Of a DNA stretch of 64,000 nucleotides, positions 51,998 through 64,000 are shown piece by piece. Position numbers and translations under genes: made by a program. Under the pieces are notes generated by a model, which saw only the letters and a program-made list of their open reading frames with translations, was not told the origin of the DNA and did no database searches. Position 1 is the first letter of the stretch; each line of letters begins with the position of its first letter. This DNA is from Nemophila menziesii. Taxonomy: Eukaryota > Streptophyta > Magnoliopsida > Boraginales > Hydrophyllaceae. The stretch covers positions 8,310,501-8,374,500 of the forward strand of contig JARWIR010000005.1 in the NCBI GenBank assembly GCA_029959085.1, read 5' to 3'.

Positions 51998-53323
51998 GTA
52001 CTTGATATTTTTTCCAAGTAAGGTCGCGACTTCATAAGACCCGTGCATGTGATCTAACCAAAACTTCAGATAAGGATTTTTCTTTCTCGGGTCAACAATA
52101 ACCGACATGAATAGTAACATATTCATATTAGCACCCAATCCCCAATACTTATCAAATTTCAGCTTCAATTTCAAAGTCATGTCATATAATATAGAATCAT
52201 CACCTGAACCAAGCATAGAAATACGTCAATACAACACAATAATTTCATCAAAGTATAAGTTACGAGTGACAAAATGAGTATCGGAGAAGCGTCAAATAAT
52301 ATCACAGAATAGTTTTAGGATTGCTAAACCGAATTCTGAGCATTTGTCCAATCAACTTTATTTGGTAGCCCTCAGTCCAAATCATTTATATATTCAACAA
52401 ACATCTTGTTCACTTTGAAAAACTTCATTAAACACATTCTCGTACTTTTTAGCCCCATACAGGCATGAGATAAGTATAATTTCACCTAGTTTGTATATCA
52501 AGGCAAAGAATGCTCGTGAAATAAATGTTAGTTATAGCAGCAACATAACATTTAAAACATAAAAACCGGCTTGGTGAGGATCTAACATAGATAACTATAT
52601 CACACACTCTAACAATGGCATAATCAATATATTTTAAACCCGATATGACAATCAGATTTAAGATATAAAAACAACATCTTATATGAAAGTATTCATTGAC
52701 ACATATGGAGGGTTGGGTGCAAGTAAGCATTCCTTGATTAAATATACCACTATGTTATTAGAACTAACGTTATCTACCGTAATTGTTAAAACTTTGTCAA
52801 CCACCTCCTCCATTCAAGTAATACCAAATGGATTTTATTACCACAGTCTAACCTTTATGATCTATGATCATGGAAAAACTTAAAATATACTTTCTAAGGA
52901 CCCGATTTTCATTAATTTAATAAGAAGTACAACTATACTGTTAAGATATTGAATAGAGGTACATGAATCAGTTGTAAGGCTAAACGTTTATCTCTTAAAC
53001 TAGTCTTCAAAAGAGTTTTTTTATGTTCATACATTTTGGAAATGTCTCGTGCACTGTACACAAAAACAAAAATTCCTAAACCTTAGCCCCTCTACAACCC
53101 AAAAAGACATTTACTCAAGTATGATAATCTCAGTTAGGGCCTCTATAACACTATGTTGTGAAAAAACATAAGATTTCAGACTTGCACCCTCATGGGGTGG
53201 AAAAACGATATTAGACTGACCAATTTGGATGACATTATAAAAGTATTTTGGATTTTTCCAACATTCAAAGAATTCATATGCTTGTTTTGTATGAGTACCA
53301 CGGGTTTAAGAACTAGCATTACA
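51998..53323 (-). mobile_element. Decayed hAT-family transposase (unit 4)
   Basis: Same remnant, of the unit 3 type. Confidence 0.85.
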
Positions 53324-53692
53324 TAATTTCCCTTAACATTTTTATAAAATTTGAAAAGTGGTCCCAACATGTTGCAAGATTTTTCTCTTTTCTCTTTTTT
53401 TGTAGGGGAAATTTGGGTATTGGTATGTGACTTCTAAAGGGAAGGGTTTGATTACCTTAAGTGTTATCATCAAGATCTACAATATCGATGATGTTATTTG
53501 TAAATATTGATTTATATCGGCAATATAAATTATAAACCAATGTTAGTTCATGTAAAATAAGAAGATTACAAGTAATTTGGAAGTGTTATAGGACCTTAAA
53601 ATGTAATTTACGGGGGTTCTAAGCGATCAAAGTTCCAATATTTAACTTACTAATCCATAAACTAATGTTTTTACACAAAACAATAATTTTCG

Positions 53693-55518
53693 CCACTTAT
53701 AAGAACTAAAACACAAACATTATCATTTCACTTGATTTTTAATCCTAAAGCATTATACTTTCGAATACACATACAAAAACCTATCAATATTTATAAAATA
53801 TTAATTTTTAACTCCAAAAACTCTAATTGCCTACAATACGGAGGACCTAAATGCAAAGTTTAGCATAAAACTACTTTTTTTAAATCCAAATTATGCTATT
53901 TTTTTGAACAAATATAATAAACTTTCGTATTATTTAAATATTAATTTTTGAAATATTTACCCAGCATGTCTTGAAGACGATTTCTCAACACCCAAGCCAA
54001 CCCACCTGATCCACTCTTCTTACTAGGGATCAATTGGAAGATTTAACATTACAAAGCTATTTTACAATTATCCATTATACCCCCTTAATTATTTCTTTAT
54101 TTACTTACATAATAAATTACAGAATGAACCCACCCACTTTCCACTAAACCTTAATTTTTGGTTTGGTCTCCACTCTACCTATTCTCTCTCAGAAAATATA
54201 ACATCCATTTCAAACCGATTTCAAACTTCATGAAGCTCCATGCCATGGAAATCCCTCTTTCTCCTCTCCCCACCCCAGATTTGTACGGCGAAACACATCG
54301 AAAAGAAGCTACACGACTATGGAAAGCTTTGCACAACTCCATCCAGGCAAGCTTGTTTGAGATCCGTTTGATGGTTTCTTTGGAAGAGATCTGTGTCCAG
54401 TCATTAACATCACAACTTTTTGATATTTCGTTCAAGATTAGAAGCTCAAGTTTCCTGCTTTGTTTGAGATTTTGTTCTCTGGCTGTAAAGATACAAACAG
54501 TCAATATCTACTGAAGATACACAAAGCTTCACTCTCTACCTTTAAATAACTGCAGTCCATTAACATCACAGCTTCGTTCAAGATTTCGTTCACGAGGACT
54601 CTTTCTCTGTCTTTAAATATCCAAACAATGTAGATCTCTTGAAGATCCATGAAGCTTGATTCTCATAATTTTAATATATCCTGAATAGTCAAGATATCGT
54701 GAATAGTGAAAATATTGCGAAGATATTTTGAGTATATATTTCCGACTAGTGAAAATACTGTGAAGATATGCCTTTCGAAAATAGAAAAAAACAAATATGT
54801 GCAGCTCATTTTTGGGGTTTATTTTATTTATTATAATTTTAGATAAATATGTAATGTAAATGAATAATCCATTTCATTCATATTTATTTAATTTAATTTA
54901 ATTTACTTTGTGTTGTTTTTCTTTTCTTAATTAAGTGTATTAATATTATTTGATAATAGATTTTTTTGTTGCATTTTTATGCTTTACTCGGTGTTTTAAA
55001 AGTACTCAGAGAATTTGCTATGTATTCGAAATTTTTTGTTGAGTATAATCAGAATTTTTGATGAGTACATGGAATATTTCTGAGTATAAGAGGGGGATTT
55101 TTCCGATACTCAGAGATTTTCTGGATACTCAGTTAATTTTCCAATAGCGACACTGGCGATAGTTAGTGAGCATAGCTGAAAAGTAAAAATACTCAGTGAC
55201 TCAATGGGTTGGTGATCCTTATTTATTGACACTTATTTTTTGTCTTTATGTGGATTTGATTTGATTTTATGTTATTTTAGTATTTTATCACCCATAAGAT
55301 TAGGCAATGGTATCTTCAAAGAAGAATCTAGTCACATGAACCATATAAGCCATAAGAGTTGTCTCCAAAATCCCATAGGTCAACCACTCTTAATTTTTTA
55401 ACACCATATTAACACGTCTCATCACTTATTTGGACTAAAATGCGAACTACTTTAATCCTAAAACATGATATTTTCGAATTCACATATAGAAATTCCATTA
55501 ATATACATAAAATAATTT
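53693..55518. repeat. Unidentified composite element, truncated (unit 4)
   Basis: Only the first block, the first core and the beginning of the second block remain. The second core and third block were lost in the 2,061-bp deletion ending at this point. Confidence 0.6.
55515..55518. other. Deletion junction in unit 4 (ATTT microhomology)
   Basis: Sequence left of this point matches unit 3 up to 40366; sequence to the right matches unit 3 from 42428. The four bases ATTT are present at both original breakpoints and once at the junction. No filler bases are present. The lost piece corresponds to 40367-42427 of unit 3 (2,061 bp). Confidence 0.9.
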
Positions 55519-56294
55519 AAAATAAAAATAATATATATGAAAAAAGGGAAGATAGATGAAATACATTTGAGAAAATAGTTATATAACACCAGATACTATA
55601 ATCCCACATATATATAGCCACAAAATACATCAATAATCTGTGAAAATCCAGCTACTTATATAATAAAATCATCACAAACTGCTACCACGGACCACATAAA
55701 TTACTATTTCATCATGATTTATGCATGTATTGATTGATTACCATCGAAATTACCTACCAACCCCGAAAACATGAAATGCTTTACCTTGGTTTGGTAAAAA
55801 AATGTAAATCAACAGAAAAGAGTGGTAACAAAGCAGATTTAGGGGAATAAAGTTATAGATAGTACATAATTTATTGTAGATTGAATAGGGTTTCATTAGG
55901 ATTTGTTGGGAGAATATGATAAGACAGAGAAGGAGGCGAGAACTACCGTCTATATGGGTATATTCTATAATACATAGGCCCAGTCAGATCCAAGAGAAGT
56001 AATAAAAGGAAAGCCCATGGTATATTGTCGGGTACATTAATATTAAGGGGTAGGCCCAAGTTAAAATTGGTCCATTATTAATTTTACCAAATGACCTTAC
56101 AAAAAATACCCCGAGTCAGTTTGGTGACCAAATGAGATTATCATTATCGATGATGGGGAAGCATATATGGGAAAATCACTAATCACACGAATAACATACT
56201 ATGTAATAAAATCTATAATCGGGATAATAACAATATTTTCAGTTAGACACTTGTTTCATTCATTCCGCATGGCTCAACAAGAGATGATTTGATT

Positions 56295-56460
56295 AACTAG
56301 TTGGGTTAACTCAATTGGCCAAAACTTTCTTTTTTCTTCATCCCTTAAAGGTTTAAAGTAAGAGTTAAACAATTCAAATCCCCTCCGTTAATATGGGTAA
56401 CATAGTTCTTATTTTCATAGGAGTGTGCATGGAAGACGTGCATATTTATAAAAAAAAGAC
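56295..56460 (+). mobile_element. Degenerate SINE copy I (unit 4)
   Basis: Co-duplicated copy, same as in unit 2. Confidence 0.55.
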
Positions 56461-56967
56461 GATTTGCTTAAGGATGACTCTGTTATTATATTGCCTGAAG
56501 GCATGATTGCACAAAAGAGGAGAACCAAAAATCTTCTTGAACATTTTTTAGATTTATCAAACAAATATTTTGAGTTTCAAAATATCTAGAGGTACTCATG
56601 GGTGATATAGGTATCATATTTACCGTAACCTAAAAGGGTCACCCATATCTATGCGAGAGATCTTATGAATGATGATGGTTCAAAATGTAATCTTGATATC
56701 TTGAATGAAAATATTCTCCAAACCCATTTATATTCTTATATTTAGGCTAATAATAATGGTTTCCAACTGTAAGATATGTCCACTTGGAATATTTATAAGG
56801 ATAAAATTGTCTTTGTTGAGAAAATATAATATTATATGAAAGGGAATCAAGGAAAACCCTATCAAACCTTAATTAGTCGGACCCTCTTGGGTTACCCTAA
56901 AAAAACTATAAAGACTTTTTCTGATCCTTAAACACCCCCTCCTCCCCCCTTAGCCCCAAAGTATGTA

Positions 56968-57158
56968 ATTTTTTTGGGGAAGGCTTTCAAGAATGGTCTT
57001 CCAATTAAAGAAAATGCTAGACGATGTGCCCTCAACTGTACTTGTAAATCGTGTGGTAATGAAAGAAAATTGGTGAGCAACTCCCATTTGCATAAGCCTT
57101 TACTAAAGTTATGTGGTTTCCTAAACCTGAAAAGTTTCTTTCTCAAACCAATGCTAAA
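56968..57158 (+). mobile_element. Possible LINE fragment, plus strand (unit 4)
   Basis: Co-duplicated copy encoding the same open stretch. Confidence 0.4.
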
Positions 57159-57173
57159 GATATAGAAATACAA

Positions 57174-57368
57174 CCGGTTGGGTTAGCTCAACTGGCTAGA
57201 GCCTTGCTATTTCTTCAGCACTTAAAGGGGAGACACAAAGTACGAAACGTTTGTGAAATAAGAGACACAAGGTTCGAACCCCTCTCTGAACTAGGTACCT
57301 AATTCTGATTTACTTGAAAATATACATGGGGAGGCGTGTATACCCCCGTGGGATTAGTCGGGGTGTTA
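57174..57368 (+). mobile_element. tRNA-derived SINE, Au-like 3' part (unit 4)
   Basis: Same insertion, with the unit 1 variant GGGATTAGTCGGGGTG although the surroundings are otherwise of the unit 2/3 type. Confidence 0.65.
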
Positions 57369-58066
57369 TGTCTACACTACTTGTTGACTTTAATACCACT
57401 CACTCGGATTTTCGTAATATAGTGACTGATATTGTAATTATTCTACCTACTACTAGCGTTTTCTCTTTTCATACCAACATTTGTGATTTTCAGGTATGAT
57501 GAATATACTAACATATACAAGTTCTACACCACGAACTTTGATCGAAGGACCATATATGGTAACCTTTTCCCATCAACTATTTAAAAATTAATTGTGATGT
57601 TTCCTCATTACTCAAAATTTGTAAAAGTTTGTCTATCTATGATGTCAGAAATGAGAAGGGGAACCGATCGATTGAGTGGCTATTCCGTTCGAGCATGGCA
57701 TATCTAGGTGGTGGGGTCTCCTCCCACCTCTCGGGGAGTCCGTTTAAAAAATAATCGATTTTTTTAGATTAAAATCTTTATAAAAATAGACTTTCATCCC
57801 TAAATCTTAAATTTTCACGTACAGTCTAAAACTCACCCTCTAATCTCTACCCAAACTAGAAATTACCCCCACTAATTGTTTTAACTTTTCACCTCCCATA
57901 GATGTGCCCCTGGCGTCCGAGACTGCTTTTGCTATTGAAGTTGAATTTCAAAGGTTTCTTTAGTGAGTATGGATGCATAATGATTCTAGGTTACTAGCAT
58001 GATAAGAGAGAAAATTCTTGCATACATCGCACGGCATCTCGCTATAAATTGTTTCTCATTTTCTGC

Positions 58067-58085
58067 ATATATATATATATATATA
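58067..58085. repeat. (AT)n microsatellite, 19 bp (upstream of B3 copy 5)
   Basis: Short allele of the promoter-proximal AT run. Confidence 0.9.
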
Positions 58086-58285
58086 ATATTTCAAGAGAAA
58101 CAATTTTCTATTCAAATACTTGTTAATTTAATTTGTATTTAGAGAGACAGTAATTGTGTTATTCAAAATATAATATACAATTTTCCGTCCTGTATGCTTA
58201 GATCCTTCGGGATTTTTTCAAAAATAATTACCCCATAATGTAACAAATAGGTAGACTTATTAGTCCAAAAAGACCACCAATACCA

Positions 58286-58292
58286 TATAAAC
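58286..58292 (+). promoter_or_regulatory. Candidate TATA box for B3 copy 5
   Basis: Same TATAAAC motif, 145 bp before the ATG at 58431. Confidence 0.35.
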
Positions 58293-58430
58293 AAGACAGG
58301 AAAATACAGCAGGATTTACACCTTCCCTCGAGTCCGTCACTCAAATTTATTCTGCTTCCTGGTTTCCCTTTTTCCTTTTCCATCAATATATTAGCTACCC
58401 CGTGGACCCAAATCTTACAACGTCGAGCAA

Positions 58431-60617
58431 ATGTCAGGAGTGAAGCCAAAAACATTAGTTGTTCGATTACAGCCACCACGGCAACAGATGGTGGTGGTTC
58501 AGCCAAATCCAGAACCAATTCAAGTTCCCGAAAAAGAATCTGTTGAGGAACAAGAAGAGCACGGCAATGAATGGCCTACACATGACGATGAAGCTGCTCC
58601 TAGAACTACGACTATTATTCTTCCCAACACTTCTTCTTCATCTCCATCCAATTTTCCCCTGGTTTATTTTTTACCCTCTTTCTCTTTTGATCTCTATATT
58701 TTCATATATATATAAGTATGTATAGATTTGTTGGGTTTAATTTCCCGAGTTAATTGTAGATCTGGTTTACTATTACCAGGGGAAACGAAAGAGGAAGCCG
58801 AAGGAGATTCAAGATGATATTTCACCAATTATTCCCCGGAAAAAGAAGAATTCTTCTTCTTCTAAATCTAAACAGGTACTCTGATCCAGGATATCACCGA
58901 ATTTCCATTTTACCTCACTGTTCTTTCGATTTATCATATGGGATATTTGTTGCTTTACTTTGTAATAAATTCTTTTTTATCGAAATTTCCGAACTGTCAA
59001 TATTATGTGAGATTTCCGAGCTGACAATATTTTCTTGTAGATTGTTTCCTAATTACATTTCGATAGCTGAGTACAATGAATAGATCTTTACAGAGTACCT
59101 TTTGTTTTAGACTATTCCTTCTAAATTCTGATTTATTATATGTTCTTAATCAGGTACTTAATGGCGGGGCAAGGCCTGGAGAAGGATCAAGCACGGCTAT
59201 ACAGCCTCCACCTGTCCCTCAGAAATCTCCGACAATGATAAGAGCAGAGGAGATTCAAGCCAGCTTAGGAAATGAATATCCTAGCTTTCTCAAAACACTA
59301 GTTAGATCAAATGTTGCTAGTTGCTTCTGGATGGTATGCATTTTTATAAACGAACGGTCTAGATTGTACCACACCAAGGGGCTCAGATTAATATTTGTTT
59401 TTTAAAAAAAAAATCTGAACAGGGTCTTCCGGTTCCGTTCTGTAAGCAATATTTACCAAGAAAGGACACTACTGTAACAGTAGAGGATGAAGATGGTAAA
59501 ATTTTTGAGGTCAAATACTTTGCGGAAAAAAATGGACTTAGTGCTGGTTGGAGAAAATATATTGGTGCCCATAATTTAGTAGAAGGTGATGTTTTAATCT
59601 TCCAGTTGATTGATTATGCTAAGTTTAAGGTAACAACATTTTATTATCTTTTAATTTTTTTATTTTTTTTTTAATTTTAATGTTAACATTTGATAATATG
59701 TGATTAATTAATAGATTCATGTAATAAAATCACATGATATGACCGAAGTTGATGGTGCACTTAGCCTACTCAATCTTGACGCCCAACAGACTGATCCAGG
59801 TTAGTTTTATTACTTCTTTATCTTAATTGCAATTACATCCTTGAACTATCCTCGAAAACCTGAAACACCCCCTTATATATTATAACTAGGATATAACACA
59901 CGATTGTTCACACTTGTATAAACAGAGGTTATTAAAAACAAGAAGCGCCCAAAGTCTCTTCCTTCAACCCTACTTCGAAAGAAGAAAACGAAAGCAGATT
60001 TCTCACGGTCAGACGCACCTAGTGATGAAGTAGCTTCCGAAGTATCAGGAGGGTTTCAAATTCCGCCTTGTTTCAGAGATTTAAAAACCTTTGATGATTT
60101 TCATGTGGTTATTAATGGAGTATGCGTAGATTCTGAGCTTCCAGAAGATATCAGAAGAAAATATTACAAACTTTGTTGCAGTAAAAAGTCGTATCTCCAT
60201 GATCGTTTACTCCCCGGACTTTACTGCAAATTAGCTGCGGGAATGATATTCGAATTTGTTAACACAGTTGAAACTATTAGAGGTTGTAAACTCACTACAG
60301 CTAGGAGAGACTTTGAGATATGGGATAAATCTTTACGATCTTTTGAATTGTTGGGTATGAATGTTGGGTTTGTAAGAGCGAGACTTGATAAGTTGATTAG
60401 TCTTGCATTTGATTCTGAAGGTGCTTCTGAAACAAAAAAGTATTGGGATGCAAAGATTGAGAGAGTTCAATATGAAGAGGAGATTATGTGCCTTGAAGCT
60501 AAACTTGTAGGGTTGAAAGAAGCTTCTGAGAAATGTGACGAGGAGATTGAGAATTTGAGGTCTAAGGCGGAAAGTTATGAAGTTTTGTTTCAAGAAGAGG
60601 TTAATGCACCGTGGTGA
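58431..60617 (+). CDS. B3-domain DNA-binding protein, copy 5 (complete, 496 aa)
   Basis: Complete gene: exons 58431-58661, 58780-58875, 59154-59333, 59423-59629, 59715-59799, 59926-60617. It belongs to the copy 3/4 protein type (N74, P174, N220; W168 intact). Its promoter lies in the shortened unit 4, but everything within about 2.9 kb upstream of the ATG is preserved, so it should be regulated like the other copies unless distant elements in the deleted 2 kb matter. Confidence 0.92.
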
Positions 60618-61063
60618 TATTTCAGAAAGTTGATGTTTATGTATTGGAGATCGCATTTAGGATGTGGAGACTTTATAGTTGTTGTGAATGAATGCTTGAG
60701 TTTTTTAATTATACTTTTGAAAAAGTTTTTAGCTGAGTGGTTGTTTTTATATTTGTTTGATACATAAATTATTCGGCTAACGATTAATCTGCATGAATTA
60801 CTTCTGTGTTTTCTTCTTCTTTCAAACATTTTTAGGTATTACTTTTGTAGAGTCTTGGCTTATCTGGGGTCCAGAAATTTTAAATGGTCTAGGCGAGAAT
60901 TTTAGAAAGTTTATGTTTATGTAATGGAGATTGGATTTATGATGTGAAGACTAAGGATGATGTTTTGTTTGAGTAGTGATTTATGGTAGCACATAACGGA
61001 TTTCCCTTTCCTTAGCCTTTAGGTTTTGTGATCCAGTTTTGGTATATGGATTGTCTCTTCGAG

Positions 61064-61813
61064 TTCATTCGTATAGAATATTTCTTATATATACCTTTGT
61101 GTCGCTTTATTAGTTTGATCGTGTTTGTTGGTCCTTCTGTGTATCTTACTTTTCCAGTCTGGTAAATCGACCCGGCTGTAAAAAAAAATCTTTATTGTTC
61201 TTTAATATAGATATCTCAGTTTTTCAATATCTTTTAGTTGAGACAATTTGTCACCATTTTTGCCTTTTCTCTAAGAGGCAAGAATGGTGAAATTATTATA
61301 AAATTAGCAGGGAGGAACATGAAACTTGTTCCTAAACAATTTAAACCTAAAAGATTTGATACATTTGAAGGTGAATCACGTAGATGTTAAATGTCACATT
61401 CTTCAAATATAATTTCTTTTGATGGGATATTATTTACTCAACCGAAAAGAAAATCCAAGGTTGAAAATGTGCCTGGTTTCATATTTTGGAGGCTTGTGCT
61501 GGACTTTTGAAGAAGGGTCAGATGACGACGATGTTAAACTTGAAGCAACATCTCTATATTGTTACCATAGATAATTCTTCGTTTTGTGTAGTGTAAAGTT
61601 TCGTTATAATATAACTGTTCACTCGACCAAAAAAAAAATTCTTTAAAGGGTGACGTCTCTATTTCTATAGCGAAAGCATATATTGTTGAAGTTCTAATTT
61701 CTGTAACATACTAACATATCAAGTATGTTAAACCCCATAATTGTGTTCAAAAGATGAAGTATAAAAGTTAGTGTGATGAAAAAGCCTTCTATTAGTATAT
61801 TGAGGTAATATAC
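61064..61813. repeat. Segment D1 (unit 5)
   Basis: D1 copy with a private 7-bp loss: ATATCAAGTATG near 61,718 where the other units have ATATCACTGTTGAAGTATG. Confidence 0.8.
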
Positions 61814-61996
61814 TTTTTCTTTTGTTAATGTTTAATTATATTAATACACATAATTGAGTAAAGTACAAAGTATCACCTAAAACCAAAAAGGGTTTAACGT
61901 GCCAACAAACTTATGTTTCGCTACCTATTCAACTAGTCTATTACTTTTACCACTAACAAAGGAAAAAAAACGGATTACACAATTCCACAGTACCGT

Positions 61997-62889
61997 ATAT
62001 CAATTTAAAGTATTATAGCAATCGAAATTATTACACGGAAGTCTAGAAGCTAAAGGTTTCCCTATCATTTCACAATGGCTCTCAATAATTGTAGCGTTGG
62101 CAGGAAAACCTTGAACTAATTCGCCTCCCACAAAATATCATATGTATCCGCTTCTATTGATCTTCTAACTTCTATAATCTTAGCATCTCAATAGTCTTGC
62201 CAAAAGAGTCCCTGATTATATAAGAGATTGCACAACCAGTAAGAGAATAATTGGTATCCGTATTTATTTTATATTTATTAGTAGAGGAAAGAATCTATTT
62301 TAATATTATTACACGTGACTATGTCACTTTGATTAAAGTCATTTAACTTACTTTTAATTGACGAGTTGTAAGGATTTAAATCCTTCACAATTAGAAATTG
62401 CATTTTTAATATTTGAATTTTCCTTTTTATAATTTTTCCAATTTGAGTAAGCAATTTTACAAAAATAGTTAAGGTTAGGAGAAACACTATTAAATTCAAA
62501 ATTATTCCTTTCTTTCCATATTTGCCAGCATATATTAATTACTCAATAACTCAGCAAAATTTTATTCTTGGCCATGAATTTCTTTCAAAGAGGCAACGGT
62601 TGATAAAAACCAATTACCAATCCTTGAAGTACTATTATCCATTGTTCTAAATGTGAAAGAAGATTGCATACCAAGCAGCTCGAGCCCCAGGGCAAGCAAA
62701 AAGTAAATGTTCAATTGATTCAGCATTGCAATTACATAATTTACAAACTTTTAAATTTGTGCATTTCATGTTATAAATATTGACTTCGATCGGGATTGTA
62801 TCCTTTATACACTTTCTCATAAAAATTTTACGCTTAGGTCAATTTATTTTTTAAATTGTACTCCAAATTTCTAGATTGTTTAAATGAGA
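61997..62889 (-). mobile_element. Decayed LINE remnant (unit 5)
   Basis: Same fragment, of the unit 3/4 type with a few private substitutions. Confidence 0.75.
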
Positions 62890-63144
62890 TGAAGAAGGAA
62901 GTGAGGATATAACATTCTTTTGCTTTTCATCTTTATTATTCTTAAGTATCTGATAAGAACTTTTAACAGTAAATTTTTCATCTTTAGTTTTATTTCAAAT
63001 ACAGAAATTATTGCATTCATAAGAGGTGATAAACATACAAGATATTATACTAGCTATATCCTGGCTAAATTATGAGTTAACAAACTTTAAATTCCAGCCA
63101 TTACCAGGCTTAAAAAATTCTTTATGGCCTTTGTGTCACTTGAC

Positions 63145-63910
63145 TTCATTCATAAAGAATATTTTTTTTTATATATGCCTTGGTGTCGCTTTATTGTTTG
63201 TGATTCGAGAATTTGTTACGGTTTGGATTTTCAGAAAGGAATTAGGGGCATGGTCCGTGGATTGTACTTCCTCTATTTTTACATTGTTCTTTATTGTCTC
63301 TTCAATATAGATATCTCAGTTTTTCAATATCTTTTAGTTTAGACAATTCTTACAATTTTTTTCTTTTCTCAAAAAGGCAAGAATGGTGAAATCTTATAAA
63401 ATTAGCAGGGAGGAACAGGAAACCTGTTCCTAAACAATCTAACTCTAAAAGTTTTGACACATTTGAAGGTGAATCACGTAGCTGTTAAATGTCACATTCT
63501 TCAAATATAATTTCTTTGAATGGGGTATTGTTTACTCAACCGAGAAGAAAATCCAAGATCGAAACTGTCGCCTGGTTTCGTATTTTGGAGGCTTGTGCTG
63601 GACTTTTGAGGAAGGGTCAGATGACGATGTTAAACTTGAAGCAACATCTCTATGTTGTTACCATAGATTATTCTTCGGTTTGTATAGTGTATAGTTTCTT
63701 TGTTTTAATATAACCATTCACTCGACCCAAAAAAAAATTATTCTTTATTTCTATAGTGAAAGCATATATTGTTGAAGTTGTTCTAACATCTATAACTTAT
63801 TAACATTTCACTGTTAAATTATGTTGAACCCCATAATCGTGTTCAAAAGATTAAGTATAAAAGTTAGTTTGATGAAAAAGCCTGCCTATTAGTGTATTGA
63901 GGTAATATAC
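63145..63910. repeat. Segment D2 (unit 5)
   Basis: D2 copy. A private G-to-T makes TTAGTTTAGACAA near 63,340, which creates a stop in the small open frame that crosses it. Confidence 0.8.
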
Positions 63911-64000
63911 AAGATAAGTCGTAACATGTGGTGTATATTAAAGAGAAGCCAAGGTCGTCCTCAACTTGTATATACTTAATTGTGCTTTGTACAAGAAACT

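Larger units (their letters stand above)
45489..58577. repeat. Tandem array unit 4 (13,089 bp, internally deleted)
   Basis: Fourth unit. It is collinear with unit 3 at an offset of 15,152 up to about 55,518 and at an offset of 13,091 afterwards, which shows a clean 2,061-bp loss. The B3 gene it carries and the promoter of the next copy are unaffected. Confidence 0.97.
58578..64000. repeat. Tandem array unit 5 (partial, runs off the window)
   Basis: Fifth unit, cut by the window edge about 5.4 kb in. It holds most of an intact B3 copy plus D1, the LINE remnant and D2. It is of the unit 3/4 type, with a private 7-bp loss near 61,722 and a few private substitutions. Confidence 0.96.

Noticed and set aside
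1..64000. Pure assembly duplication of a single locus
   Set aside because: The units differ by fixed SNPs, indels, a 2-kb deletion and microsatellite length, so at least several real units exist. The exact number still needs long reads.

Overview
This is plant nuclear DNA, most likely from a eudicot. It is AT-rich, its genes have GT-AG introns, its transposon remnants are of plant type (LINE, hAT, tRNA-derived SINE), and its only convincing gene encodes a plant-specific B3-domain protein. I cannot name the species.

The window is one head-to-tail tandem array. The unit is about 15.15 kb and occurs four times plus a partial fifth copy. Using the first base as phase, the units are 1-15184, 15185-30336, 30337-45488, 45489-58577 (13,089 bp, shortened by an internal deletion) and 58578-64000 (incomplete). 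The array continues past both edges, so its ends and copy number are unknown.

Each unit carries one six-exon B3 gene on the + strand, encoding 496 aa. It has N-terminal basic clusters, one B3 DNA-binding domain split over exons 3-5, and a long C-terminal region ending in a charged helix. It resembles the plant family annotated as 'B3 domain-containing protein Os01g0234100-like'. Copies 3, 4 and 5 are complete and intact. Copy 1 lacks its first 49 codons because the window starts inside exon 1. Copy 2 has a TGG-to-TAG stop inside the B3 domain and is probably a pseudogene. Copies 3-5 share three amino-acid changes relative to copies 1-2, two of them inside the B3 domain.

The roughly 13 kb between genes contains no other convincing gene. 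In order after the stop codon there are: a duplicated stretch of 3' flank; two diverged copies of a 0.76-kb segment (D1, D2) with a decayed minus-strand LINE between them; a decayed minus-strand hAT transposase; a 3.75-kb composite of an unidentified element in diverged tandem copies with blocks of ~130-bp repeats; an AT-rich stretch; two tRNA-derived SINE copies with a plus-strand LINE fragment between them; an (AT)n microsatellite; and the promoter of the next gene copy.

The units are not simple successive copies. Unit 2 is like unit 1 on its left and like unit 3 on its right. Unit 4 carries a 2,061-bp deletion with ATTT microhomology and a short stretch that matches unit 1 rather than units 2-3. 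This indicates unequal crossing-over or gene conversion within the array.
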